Assembly: GCA_041488155.1 (NCBI GenBank)
Contig: JBGPOS010000068.1
Coordinates: 1 to 20,227, forward strand
Direction of reading: 5' to 3'
Origin: JBGPOS01 sp041488155
Lineage (GTDB): Bacteria > Chloroflexota > Dehalococcoidia > Tepidiformales > Tepidiformaceae
Length of the DNA: 20,227 nucleotides
The translations under genes were made by a program, and so were the position numbers. Below, in pieces: positions 11,540 through 19,498 of the stretch. Within the stretch, counting starts at the first letter, position 1. The number at the start of each line of letters is the position of its first letter. Below the pieces are notes generated by a model, which did no database searches, was not told the origin of the DNA, and was given only the letters and a program-made list of their open reading frames with translations.

Positions 11540-14185
11540 TCAGCGCGGTTGGCCGGACAGGGCTGTAGTGCGGGCGATCGAAAGGACCTGATCGGCGAGC
11601 AGAGCCGCCCCCGGCGCGTCGAGCGACAGTCCCGAACCGGCGGCCTCGGCGTAATCCTTGGCGCCCAGGTGTTCCTGTGCGGCCGCCCGCAGCCGCTCGC
11701 TCGCCTGCAAGTCGTCGTCGTAGAGCCGCTGGCCGATCTCCTTGAGTATGTCGTTTGCCTTGGCCCCGAGGCGCGCCGAAGTCCACCAGTCCTCGCCCGC
11801 AGCGGCCAGCCGGGCGGCCACTATGAGCGAGTAGGCAACCATCACCGGCTGACCCAGCGCCAGTGCCAGTTCGAGGCAGGCGTGCTGGTGGCGGGCAGCT
11901 GTGGCCGTGTCGCCGAGCCGGAGGGCGATTTCGGCGAGGTTCCCCTCGGCGCCGGCAAGGAAGGCTTCGTGCCCCGCGCGGCTGTGCTCCTCGCGCTCTT
12001 CTTCGAACGCTGCCAGCGCCCCACGAAGATCCCCCGCAGCCGACCGCGCAAGCCCGAGGAGGTTCCACATGCGGGCGCGCGCCCTCGGTGAGAGCCCCTG
12101 GCCGAGCGCCGCCTCGGCGATGGAAGCGGCGCTCGCCAGCTCGCCCGTCCGCATCGCGACTTCGCCAGCGGTCCGGGCGAGGCCGGCGTCGTCCCAGGAA
12201 GGGCTGCCGGTGCGCTCGTTCACGTTGTTCGCTTCGCCGAGCGCAACCCGGGCGGCGTCCACGTCGCCGATCCGCAATCGGAGGTGTGCCAGCGTCGTCA
12301 GCAGGGCGACCCGGCCCGGCGTTTCCGCGCGCAGTTCCGCGGCGAATCGCTGCAATTCGTCTATCCCCAGCCGGTACGCCTGGATAGCGTCGAGGTAGCG
12401 GCCGACGAGGCACGCCAGCTGCTGGGCGGCCTCCGAATCGAACGGCGCCACAAGGGGAATGATGGCGCGGAGATTGTCGAGTTCCAGCTGGACATCGCCG
12501 ATCCACGCCCGGTCGGCCGCCCGCCACGGGCCCAGCGCCTCCAGGTACCACGCGCTGAGCCGCCGGGCGGCCGGCTCCGTTTCATGCGCCCCGTCGAGGA
12601 GCCGCCGGCCGTACTGGCGGACGGTTTCGAGGAAGCGGTAGCGAGTCGCGTTCGCAGTCAGGTCAGCACTTATCAACGACCTGTCGACGAGCGACCAGAT
12701 GAGCTCGGGCACGTCGACGGCGGCGAGCAAGCCGTCGGCCACGGCAGCCGTCGCGGCCTCCACTGAAAAGCCGCTGCCGAAGAGCGACAGGCGGCGCAAA
12801 GCGGCCTTCTCGTCGGCCCCGAGGAGACGGTAACTCCAGTCGAGCAGCGCTTCCATACTGCGCTGGCGCTCCGGGAGAGAGCGGTCGCGACTTCGAAGCA
12901 GCCGGTGCATGTCATCGAGACCTGCGAGGATTTCCGCGGGCTGCAGCACCGACGTGCGGTTGGCAGCGATCTCGATCGCGAGGGGCAATCCCTCGAGCCT
13001 GCGACAGATGCCAACGATCGGAGCCACCGCTTCTGCACCGAACGCGAAGCCCGGCCGTGCGGCTCGGGCTCTGTCGAGGAAGAGGCGGACCGCGGCCGAA
13101 CGTTCAGCTTCGTCACGATCGCTGACCGCGCCGGGCACCGGCAGAGGCGCCAGCGGGACGATCAGCTCCCCCGCCACCCGCAACGGCTCGCGGCCGGTAG
13201 TCAGGATACCAAGTTGCTTGCAACTCTTCAGCAACTCCAGCGCAAGGCGGGCACACTGCTCAACGTGGACCTCGGTGTTGTCGAGGACGATGAGGGCGTT
13301 CTGCGACCGCAGGACTTCGATGATTTCGTCCCAACCTTCAACTCCACGCGTCGGGCCCCCGACCGCGGCGCCGATGGCATCGCCAACGAGCTCCGGGTCC
13401 TCGACGTTCGAGAGATCGACGACCCACACACCGTCCGACCAGGCCTCCGCCACGCGCACCCCCAATTCGAGAGCGAGCCGGGTCTTCCCTACGCCTCCCG
13501 GGCCGACAATCGTGACCAGCCTGCCGGGCCGGAGAAGCGACGCGACGTGGGAGGCTTCGTGGTCCCGGCCCACGAACGTGTTCGCTGGACGCACGACGTT
13601 GTGCCCCTCGGCGGGAAGGGCCCGCACGGCCGGGAACTTCTGTTCGAGCCCGGAAGCGGTGAGCTGTTGGAGACAGACCGGCTCGTCGAAGTCGCGGAGC
13701 CGGAAGCGGCCCGCCGTGACAAACCCGATCCCGGGCACCGAAGCGCAACGCTCGGCGGTTTCTTCGGAAACGAGCACCTGACCGCCATGGGCGGCGTTCG
13801 TCACGCGGGCAGCCTGGCTGGCGGCGAGGGCGACGTAGTCGCCGTGATGGGGCGCGGCCAACCCGCTGTGGGCTCCCATGCGCACGCGCACCACCCCATC
13901 CTCCGGCCAGGCTTCCGCCTGGAGCAGACGCTGCCCTTCGGCGCAGGCGCGAATCGCATCGGTGGCGTTGGCGAAGGCTACGAAGCATCCATCGCCTTCG
14001 GTCGCGACCTCAGCACCGCCGTGCGCGGACCATGCCGTGCGGAGCAGTTCACGGTGGCGCTCGAGGACGTCCATATAGCGTGGCCCCAGCCGCTTCATCA
14101 ACTTCGTCGACCCTTCGATGTCCGAAAAGACGAAGGTGACGATCCCCGAAGGCAGTTCGCGGTCGAGCTTCACGTTGCGAATCAT
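11540..14185 (-). CDS. Class III nucleotidyl cyclase - STAND/AAA ATPase - TPR-like regulator
   Basis: This 881-residue signalling protein joins three parts. The class III cyclase-like domain (about 12-175) has metal-binding Asp22 in FSDIEGST and Asp65 in TEGDGCFVAF. The usual transition-state pair N-x-x-x-R appears as S123-Q-A-A-R127, so the Asn is replaced and activity may be weak or lost. The STAND/NB-ARC-type ATPase (about 203-480) has FVGRDHE, Walker A GPGGVGKT at 228-235, Walker B LIVLDN near 298-303 and the sensor ILTTGREPLRV. A long helical TPR-like region (about 560-880) has repeated Ala/Leu/Gly helices, suitable for sensing a ligand or partner. No C-terminal LuxR DNA-binding domain is present, unlike many relatives. 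The ATG at 14185 follows GGAT; a GTG one codon upstream is possible. It precedes the S8 peptidase gene on the same strand. Confidence 0.9.
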   Translation of the reverse strand: MIRNVKLDRELPSGIVTFVFSDIEGSTKLMKRLGPRYMDVLERHRELLRTAWSAHGGAEVATEGDGCFVAFANATDAIRACAEGQRLLQAEAWPEDGVVRVRMGAHSGLAAPHHGDYVALAASQAARVTNAAHGGQVLVSEETAERCASVPGIGFVTAGRFRLRDFDEPVCLQQLTASGLEQKFPAVRALPAEGHNVVRPANTFVGRDHEASHVASLLRPGRLVTIVGPGGVGKTRLALELGVRVAEAWSDGVWVVDLSNVEDPELVGDAIGAAVGGPTRGVEGWDEIIEVLRSQNALIVLDNTEVHVEQCARLALELLKSCKQLGILTTGREPLRVAGELIVPLAPLPVPGAVSDRDEAERSAAVRLFLDRARAARPGFAFGAEAVAPIVGICRRLEGLPLAIEIAANRTSVLQPAEILAGLDDMHRLLRSRDRSLPERQRSMEALLDWSYRLLGADEKAALRRLSLFGSGFSVEAATAAVADGLLAAVDVPELIWSLVDRSLISADLTANATRYRFLETVRQYGRRLLDGAHETEPAARRLSAWYLEALGPWRAADRAWIGDVQLELDNLRAIIPLVAPFDSEAAQQLACLVGRYLDAIQAYRLGIDELQRFAAELRAETPGRVALLTTLAHLRLRIGDVDAARVALGEANNVNERTGSPSWDDAGLARTAGEVAMRTGELASAASIAEAALGQGLSPRARARMWNLLGLARSAAGDLRGALAAFEEEREEHSRAGHEAFLAGAEGNLAEIALRLGDTATAARHQHACLELALALGQPVMVAYSLIVAARLAAAGEDWWTSARLGAKANDILKEIGQRLYDDDLQASERLRAAAQEHLGAKDYAEAAGSGLSLDAPGAALLADQVLSIARTTALSGQPR

Positions 14186-14352
14186 CACAGATCCGATTGC
14201 CCGCTACTACCGAGTCTCGTCGGGTCGGGGGGATGATTGGCTGATGCCGGCCGGGCCGACTCAACGGGAATGTGTGCTCGGTCCGTCTACGGCCTCGGCG
14301 TTCGTCGCATTACGTGAGGTCATGGTGCATACCAAGGGCTGCTGTCGACCCT

Positions 14353-14358
14353 TAGAAT
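14353..14358 (+). promoter_or_regulatory. Candidate -10 box (TAGAAT) for a leaderless transcript
   Basis: TAGAAT ends eight bases before the ATG of the acetyltransferase remnant, the spacing expected for a leaderless mRNA. There is no -35 match. The 181-base gap it lies in shows no other clear signal. Confidence 0.3.
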
Positions 14359-14366
14359 CCTGAGCG

Positions 14367-14702
14367 ATGCGGATAGTCACCGAGCGACTGATCCTCAGGG
14401 AGTTCGAGGAGGGCGGTTGGTCGGCTGTCCTTGCGTACCAGCGTGACCCACGCTACCTCCGGTACTACGAGTGGGAGGAAAGAAGCCCGGAAGCAGTGCG
14501 TGAGTTCGTCGGAATGTTTCTGGGCCAGCAGGTCGCGCAGCCCGCGCAGCAAGTTCCAGTTGGCCGTCGCATTGAAATCGAGCGGTCAGCTAATCGGCAA
14601 CTGCGGCATCAGGAAGGACTCGTTTGGAGCGCGCGAAGCCGACATTGGTTATGAGCTATCCCTCGACCATTGGGGGCACGGTTACGCGACAGAAGCCGCC
14701 GG
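14367..14702 (+). pseudogene. GNAT acetyltransferase, frameshifted and truncated
   Basis: The N-terminal half of a RimJ/RimL-like GNAT acetyltransferase is clear: MRIVTERLILREFEEGGW, then YLRYYEWEERSPEAVREFV. Near 14541-14548 the frame moves by one base, and the family continues in the next frame as KFQLAVALKSSGQLIGNCGI, then ADIGYELSLDHWGHGYATEA. This includes the acetyl-CoA-binding loop region (WGHGYATEA). After EAA, at about 14702, homology ends abruptly and an unrelated Cys-rich sequence begins; the C-terminal part of the fold (roughly the last third) is missing. It is a broken gene. Confidence 0.8.
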
Positions 14703-14952
14703 CGCGAGCACCTGCTCCACCTGCGGCCAAGGCATCCCTGGCAGCGCCAAAGTCTGCCCGTCGTGCGGCCGGGCGAAGGGCGGCCAGGACCAGCTCACCT
14801 CAGTCACGGATGCCGAGAGCGGCGTCTGGACGTTCGACTACGACGTGCGCACACACCGCCGCCGCCGGCTGGTCAGACGCGAACCACAATGGGACGATTG
14901 TGGTCGTTCGAGGCGGCGTGCCAGAAGGCAGCGGGCGGGTCAAACTTGCCAG
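14703..14952 (+). pseudogene. Mosaic of zinc-ribbon and YD/RHS-repeat-like fragments
   Basis: In the same frame as the second half of the acetyltransferase remnant, the sequence reads as a double-CxxC zinc ribbon (STCSTCGQGIP, then KVCPSCGRAKGG). Next comes LTSVTDAESGVWTFDYD, which matches the core of YD/RHS repeats found in large wall-associated or toxin proteins. An Arg-rich stretch with no recognisable content follows, up to the DinB start. None has its own credible start or full domain, so these look like short fragments joined by past rearrangements. Each identification rests on 20-30 residues only. Confidence 0.45.
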
Positions 14953-15471
14953 ATGATCGAGCACTTGCCCGGCTCCGGGCTCGCAGAACTGTTCCGTTGC
15001 CACGAATGGGCCACACTCGCGCTCCTCGATCACGCCCTCACCGTCACGGAGCCTCAGCTCGTCGCACCCGGCACGACCAGTGTCGGTTCGATCTACGAGT
15101 GCTTTGGTCATGTCCTGATGTCCGAAGGGTGGTCGCTACGCCGCCTCGGCGCGGACCGCACCCTGCCAGCCGCACCGCGCGACAAGGAAATCGAGTCGTT
15201 AGGGCCTATCGTCGCCGCCCACACAGCGGTGTGGCTGGTGGTCATCGCCGATCCCACACTCCTCGGCTCTTCGCTCGCCGCGCAGGGCGCCATCCCGAAG
15301 ATCCGCGACGCCGGACTCATGCTAGCGCTCCAAGCCATCCACCACGGCGAACTCCATCGCACCGACCTTCGCGCTACGTTCGCAGCCATCGGCCATCCGG
15401 TTCCCGGCCGCGATACGACGGATGTCTGGGCCTTCTGGGAGTCGCGTGGCAAACTCGGTGGGCCGCTCTGA
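14953..15471 (+). CDS. DinB-family protein (metal-dependent four-helix-bundle fold)
   Basis: This 172-residue protein has the DinB/YfiT-like pattern: LAELFRCHEWATLALLDHAL, SIYECFGHVLMSEGWSLRRL and LALQAIHHGELHRTDL. The three metal-ligand histidines of the family are in place (H53, H131, H135), followed by the typical end DVWAFWES. Members bind a divalent metal; some are thiol-dependent transferases or hydrolases, but many have no known substrate. The frame is open further upstream through the mosaic remnant, so ATG 14953 is chosen because the domain begins there; its Shine-Dalgarno is weak. As the fold is complete, the gene may still work despite its battered surroundings. Confidence 0.8.
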   Translation: MIEHLPGSGLAELFRCHEWATLALLDHALTVTEPQLVAPGTTSVGSIYECFGHVLMSEGWSLRRLGADRTLPAAPRDKEIESLGPIVAAHTAVWLVVIADPTLLGSSLAAQGAIPKIRDAGLMLALQAIHHGELHRTDLRATFAAIGHPVPGRDTTDVWAFWESRGKLGGPL

Positions 15472-15644
15472 CGAGTTCATAGGTCCCGGGGTGGCCGGAC
15501 GGCTGGTTAACTTCAAGCCATCGCGCTGACGCCCCCCGGCGTGACAAAGCGACCTTTGTGATGCCGACCCGCGGGCAGACCCTACCACGCAAGAACGAAC
15601 TATAGATACCAGGCCCCATCCGCAGCCTCGTCGTCGCCCGGTAG

Positions 15645-15776
15645 TCGCTCGCGGAGGCCCTCGAGGACATCGCCTCGCCCCTCACGCCGTCGAAGCAGAA
15701 GCGCATCGAGGGCCACCCGGACCGCGTCCGCCAGATGCGCGCGGAACTCCGCGAATGGTGCGACGAGAGGCGATAA
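15645..15776 (+). pseudogene. C-terminal remnant of an unidentified gene
   Basis: The 346-base gap 15472-15817 has no intact gene. In one plus frame, right after an in-frame TAG at 15642-15644, about 43 protein-like residues appear (EALEDIASPLTPSKQKRIEG, then PDRVRQMRAELREW), ending in TAA at 15776. There is no start codon at the left edge. Regular helix-type spacing of charged residues suggests the C-terminus of a real but broken gene. The family is not recognised. Confidence 0.35.
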
Positions 15777-15817
15777 GGGAGATTGGTCCGCCCGTCGAGG
15801 CTATGCCACACCGCCGG

Positions 15818-17557
15818 TCACGCCGTCACAACTGTCCCGGCGCCGCCATCCACCGTGACGATCTGCCCATCCTTAAGCAGCGCCGTCGCGTTCCCCGTGG
15901 CGACCACGGCCGGGATGCCGTACTCGCGCGAGATGATGGCAGGGTGCGAAAGGGCGCCGCCTGTGTCCGTGACCAGCGCTCCCACACTCGGGAAGAGCAC
16001 CGACCACACGGGCGACGTAATCGGGCACACCAGCACGTCGCCCGCCTCGATCTTGTCGAACTCCCCTTCACCCATGATCACGCGGACCGGGCCCGTGTAG
16101 CTGCCCGGCGCTGCCCCTATGCCTGTGATCCTGGTGCGGTCTGCCTGCTGAGCCTGGCTCGCCTCGCTCGCGAACACGCTCTCGATCGACCAAAGGGTAG
16201 CGCGCAGCATCGTCGCGGCCTCGCCCGGGAAGACGCTTGGGTCGGGTGGTGGCCCTGGGTTCTTGCCGTAGCTGGGCGGCCCCGGGTGCGCCAGCACCCA
16301 AGCGCGTTCACCTCGGCGACGCTCGACGAGCTCGCGGAACTCGTCCCCGCTCTCCAGGGCCCGATCGGCCTCGCCAAGTTCAAGGAAGAAGATGTCGGTC
16401 GCCACAGCGAGCCGGCCACCCTCCACCAGCCGCCTGCCCAGTTCGAGCGCCGCGAACCGAATTACCGCAAGCGGCGCGCTCACTGTGTAGAACTCGTTGT
16501 CCTCCCGAATCGGGTAGTAGGTGGTCGCGCGCTCAAGGGTGCGTTCGAAGCGCGCCCGCTCTGCGGCCGTGCGTCCCGCCAGCGCCGCCCGCGCCTCGAC
16601 GAGCGCGTCCTGCCGCCGCCTGTCCGCACCCTCCGCCTCCGTCACCGGGTCGTATCCCCGCCGCAGCTGGTCGCGGATGAGGCCCAAGGTCACGTGCGGC
16701 ACCTCGATGAGCGCCGGGTCCGCGGCGTCGTAACGCAAGGCGCGGAATCCGAATTCCTGCTGGTAGGCGTCGAAGGTGCCCGCGAACTCCGCGTCGATGC
16801 TCGCCAGCCGCCCGGCTGTCGACTCATCCGCACTATCGAGCGCGGCGCGGACGGCCGGTCGAGTGGTTGCCATTCGCGCCAGTTCGGCCAGTTTGCGCGA
16901 CGGTTCAGTCGACGTTGTCGAAGTGCCCGTCAGCAGGGCGAACGGTTTGCGCTGGTCCCAGCCGAGCAACTCCTGGCAGGCGAAGACGAGTTCGGCCACG
17001 ACGAGGCCGGGTGGCGTCAGGCGGAAGTGGCGGTCCACGCCCTGCTCCACGAAAGCGGTCACGGCCCTGAAGTGTTCGGTGAAAGCACCGTCGTTCAGCG
17101 CAGCCATGTCGACGGCACGAAACGCCGCTAGCTGAGCCGCCTGTTCCGCCCGCCAGGCCGGCCACTTCCCGACCGCCTCCCACAGCACGTCGTCGCGGAT
17201 GGCCTGCAGGTTCTTCCTCAACCTCGCGCGGAGCGATGGTACGAACTTGAGCGCCAGCTTCATCGCGAACGGCGGCAGCGCCCTGCGGTCCTTACCGCCG
17301 AGCGGCACCTGACGGTTGTATACCCAGCCACCGATCTCTCGGAAGTCGATCGCCTCGAGGAACGACCCGGACTCTTCGAAGATCGTCCGGAACGACTGGT
17401 TGATCTGGGGCACGAATGTGGTGCGGCTGAGCGGCGACAGCGGCTGCGGGTAGTGGCTCGCCTCTCGCTGCCAGTAGCCGTATGGGACCGTCACGGGGAC
17501 GGGGACAGGAGTGACGCGCTCCTGCTGGGCCGATGTGGCGGTCGCTTTCGTTGTCAT
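15818..17557 (-). CDS. PEP-utilising-enzyme mobile-domain protein lacking the ATP-grasp domain
   Basis: The C-terminal ~90 residues of this 579-residue protein are a PEP-utiliser phosphohistidine domain: GDVLVCPITSPVWSVLF, then TDTGGALSHPAIISREYGIP, in which His538 is the phospho-carrier. The preceding ~450 residues resemble the helical linker region of rifampicin phosphotransferase/PEP-synthase relatives (FFLELGEADRAL is typical). The N-terminal ATP-grasp domain of the full enzymes is absent, and no ATP-grasp gene lies next to it, so it may need a partner encoded elsewhere or have a different job. The ATG at 17557 is used, though its AGAGGG is only two bases away; a TTG at 17596 would add 13 residues. 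The N-terminus is low in complexity (VTPVPVPVTVPYG). Confidence 0.85.
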   Translation of the reverse strand: MTTKATATSAQQERVTPVPVPVTVPYGYWQREASHYPQPLSPLSRTTFVPQINQSFRTIFEESGSFLEAIDFREIGGWVYNRQVPLGGKDRRALPPFAMKLALKFVPSLRARLRKNLQAIRDDVLWEAVGKWPAWRAEQAAQLAAFRAVDMAALNDGAFTEHFRAVTAFVEQGVDRHFRLTPPGLVVAELVFACQELLGWDQRKPFALLTGTSTTSTEPSRKLAELARMATTRPAVRAALDSADESTAGRLASIDAEFAGTFDAYQQEFGFRALRYDAADPALIEVPHVTLGLIRDQLRRGYDPVTEAEGADRRRQDALVEARAALAGRTAAERARFERTLERATTYYPIREDNEFYTVSAPLAVIRFAALELGRRLVEGGRLAVATDIFFLELGEADRALESGDEFRELVERRRGERAWVLAHPGPPSYGKNPGPPPDPSVFPGEAATMLRATLWSIESVFASEASQAQQADRTRITGIGAAPGSYTGPVRVIMGEGEFDKIEAGDVLVCPITSPVWSVLFPSVGALVTDTGGALSHPAIISREYGIPAVVATGNATALLKDGQIVTVDGGAGTVVTA

Positions 17558-17754
17558 CGCCCTCTGAGTTTCTCGGACGTGAAGATCGGCGCCCAAATCC
17601 TACCACCCAGCCGCGTGGCTGGTCGCAGGCTGCCGTTACGGGGCTTCCATTCCCCACCTCGCACCTTCGCCGCCTTATTCCGCCTCCAGCGCCTGCAGTG
17701 GGCCATTCCCCGACTATCTCGTGATCGTGTCGGAAGATGCGACCCCGGAGTGCG

Positions 17755-18831
17755 CTAAGGGCTGGCGCCAGCGGTCGGGCGCGGGAGGGTCTCCCGAGGC
17801 TGCAGCCGCAACGACGTATAGCTGGCAAGACCGACAAGCCCGGGGAGCAACAAGGTCACGACCCGCCAGGCGATGGTCCCCGCCACTGCCGCGTCCAGTG
17901 AAACACCGTAGCGGTGGAGCAGTGCCGGCACCGTCGCTTCAACGAGGCCGAGTCCTCCGGGAAGCAGCGGCACGATGGAGACCAGGATGGAGGCGACATA
18001 GGCGATGAGTACGATGCCCATGCTCACGTGGATGCCAACGGCAATCAGTGCGAGGCGCAGGCATACCGCATCGGCCAGCCTCGAACCCAGTGTGGCCGAC
18101 GCGATTAAGAAGCCGTCTCGGCGCGAGGCGACAACGCCGACAGCGGTGGCGTGCAAGCGCACGGTGTTCTCCCTCGCCGCTCGCCCACCGCCGCGCCAGT
18201 TCAAGGCCTCCACAATTCGACCAACTCGGTCAGCGAGCGCGGGGCGCTTTACGATCGCTGCGGTCAGGGCGAGCGCAGCGGCGACGAAGCCAGCGCCAAC
18301 GAGTACGAGGGCACGGGAGTTGTCGGGCACGCGTCCGCGCAGCGTCGCGGTCATCGCCGTGAGCAGGGCGAGCACGAGGAACGAACGGACGTTGAACCAG
18401 GCGGAGAGGAAGAAGGCGAGGGCCGCTCGACCGGGCGGAAGGCCGCGCCGGCCGAGTTCTGTAGAGGCGATCACCATCCCCGGGGCCGGGGCGCCTGGGA
18501 GGAGCGTTCCGAGACCGTAGGCGACAAGCGCGAGCCGAATCGATACGAGTGTGCCGAGCCGCGGCTCCCGCCCCACCAGGCGCGCCAACTGGAATCCGAG
18601 CAGGACGTAGCAGAGCATCTGGACCACGACCGCGGCGGCGAGCCACGGCAAACTTGCGTCCGACAGGACATCGACGGCACCAGGAATGTCATCCGCCGCT
18701 CTCGAGACCAGCACGAGCACGATGACTGCGACGAGCAACCCGACGGCCAGGCGGATCAGCGCCGTCTTGGGGATGGGCGGACCGTCTCGCTCCGCCGGAG
18801 CTGCTTGGTTCGACTGCTCAAGGTCGGACAT
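17755..18831 (-). CDS. Lysylphosphatidylglycerol-synthase-like transmembrane protein (UPF0104 type)
   Basis: This 358-residue polytopic membrane protein has about seven or eight hydrophobic helices (for example LIRLAVGLLVAVIVLVLV, LPWLAAAVVVQMLCYVLL and ILVSIVPLLPGGLGLVEA). The GGLGLVEA motif followed by RYGVSLDAAVAGTIAWRVVT and a final LPGLVGLASY helix is characteristic of the LPG_synthase_TM family. That family includes the flippase half of MprF, which moves aminoacylated lipids across the membrane. No aminoacyl-transferase domain is fused here, so the substrate is unknown (lipid or polyprenyl-linked). The N-terminus is short and cytosolic. The gap of 197 bases to the PEP-utiliser gene downstream holds nothing recognised. 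Confidence 0.88.
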   Translation of the reverse strand: MSDLEQSNQAAPAERDGPPIPKTALIRLAVGLLVAVIVLVLVSRAADDIPGAVDVLSDASLPWLAAAVVVQMLCYVLLGFQLARLVGREPRLGTLVSIRLALVAYGLGTLLPGAPAPGMVIASTELGRRGLPPGRAALAFFLSAWFNVRSFLVLALLTAMTATLRGRVPDNSRALVLVGAGFVAAALALTAAIVKRPALADRVGRIVEALNWRGGGRAARENTVRLHATAVGVVASRRDGFLIASATLGSRLADAVCLRLALIAVGIHVSMGIVLIAYVASILVSIVPLLPGGLGLVEATVPALLHRYGVSLDAAVAGTIAWRVVTLLLPGLVGLASYTSLRLQPRETLPRPTAGASP

Positions 18832-18955
18832 CTCGGCGAGTGTACCCGGCGGAGCCGCTGTGCTCCTGTGGACGAACGCCCGACTCTCTGCGCCTTTGCC
18901 TTCGAGCCTGTTAGGGTTGCGACAACCCGCAGCTTGGGCAGGAGTGAACCCCGGA

Positions 18956-19345
18956 ATGATTGGCGAGAAAGTCCAGCACTACCAAGGAAAGACCACCGAC
19001 CTCACCGTCTTGAAAGGTCAGATAGAACAGTACCTGACGGGCGAGGGCTTCAAGGTGCAATCATCGGCACCCAGTCCTCACGGCGTTCTGATTCAAGGCC
19101 AGAAAGGCGGCTTCCTCAGCGCGATCATCGCCGCAGACCGGGCCTTCAATATCCTCATTGATGGAGAGCCGGCCAACTTCACGGTGCGCGTGGGAATCGG
19201 AAAGTGGATCGAGCACCTCGGAGTCACCGCAGTGGAGACGCTCCTACTCTCCGCGCTCTTTATCCTCGTGGACGTTCCGGAGACGCTGTGGAATTTCCAC
19301 GTCGAGAACAACATCGTGAAGAAGATCGATTCATTCGTGGGCTAG
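18956..19345 (+). CDS. Conserved small protein with one hydrophobic segment, function unknown
   Basis: This 129-residue protein begins HYQGKTTDLTVLKGQIEQYL and continues LIQGQKGGFLSAIIAADRAF, then NFTVRVGIGKWIEHLGVTAV, a hydrophobic stretch (ETLLLSALFILVDVP) and VENNIVKKIDSFVG. The regular alternation suggests a compact alpha/beta domain plus a membrane-touching helix. I believe related single-domain proteins exist in other bacteria, but I cannot name a characterised member. An in-frame GTG at 18944 is an alternative start; ATG 18956 has AGGAG eleven bases ahead. It diverges from the membrane protein at 17755-18831 and converges on the CpaB-like gene. Confidence 0.7.
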   Translation: MIGEKVQHYQGKTTDLTVLKGQIEQYLTGEGFKVQSSAPSPHGVLIQGQKGGFLSAIIAADRAFNILIDGEPANFTVRVGIGKWIEHLGVTAVETLLLSALFILVDVPETLWNFHVENNIVKKIDSFVG

Positions 19346-19498
19346 CGCCTCCGGTCGTTAGTCAGCCAGTTCCCCACCGCCTTCCTCATGGCGCCGCCAC
19401 CACGTCTTCTTTCCACTCCCCGTGCTCCTCAACATCGCTCGGCCTCGAGTGCCCTTTGGCTTAGGACGGCAGTGCGGAGCGGACCGCGCTTCAAGCAG

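Noticed and set aside
10483..11568. Long plus-strand open frame rich in Val/Arg repeats (ERVAVQRVPV type) opposite the peptidase gene
   Set aside because: It is the antisense reading of the 15-bp minisatellite and the subtilisin catalytic domain; the minus strand has a complete catalytic triad and only synonymous variation, so the plus frame is a shadow.
12905..14236. 443-codon plus-strand frame opposite the cyclase/ATPase gene
   Set aside because: It has no recognisable domain; the minus strand encodes an unmistakable cyclase, P-loop and TPR protein. High GC content leaves long antisense frames open.
15374..15811. 145-codon minus-strand frame across the DinB end and the gap
   Set aside because: It overlaps the conserved DinB C-terminus in antisense and has an Arg/Ser-rich composition typical of shadow frames.
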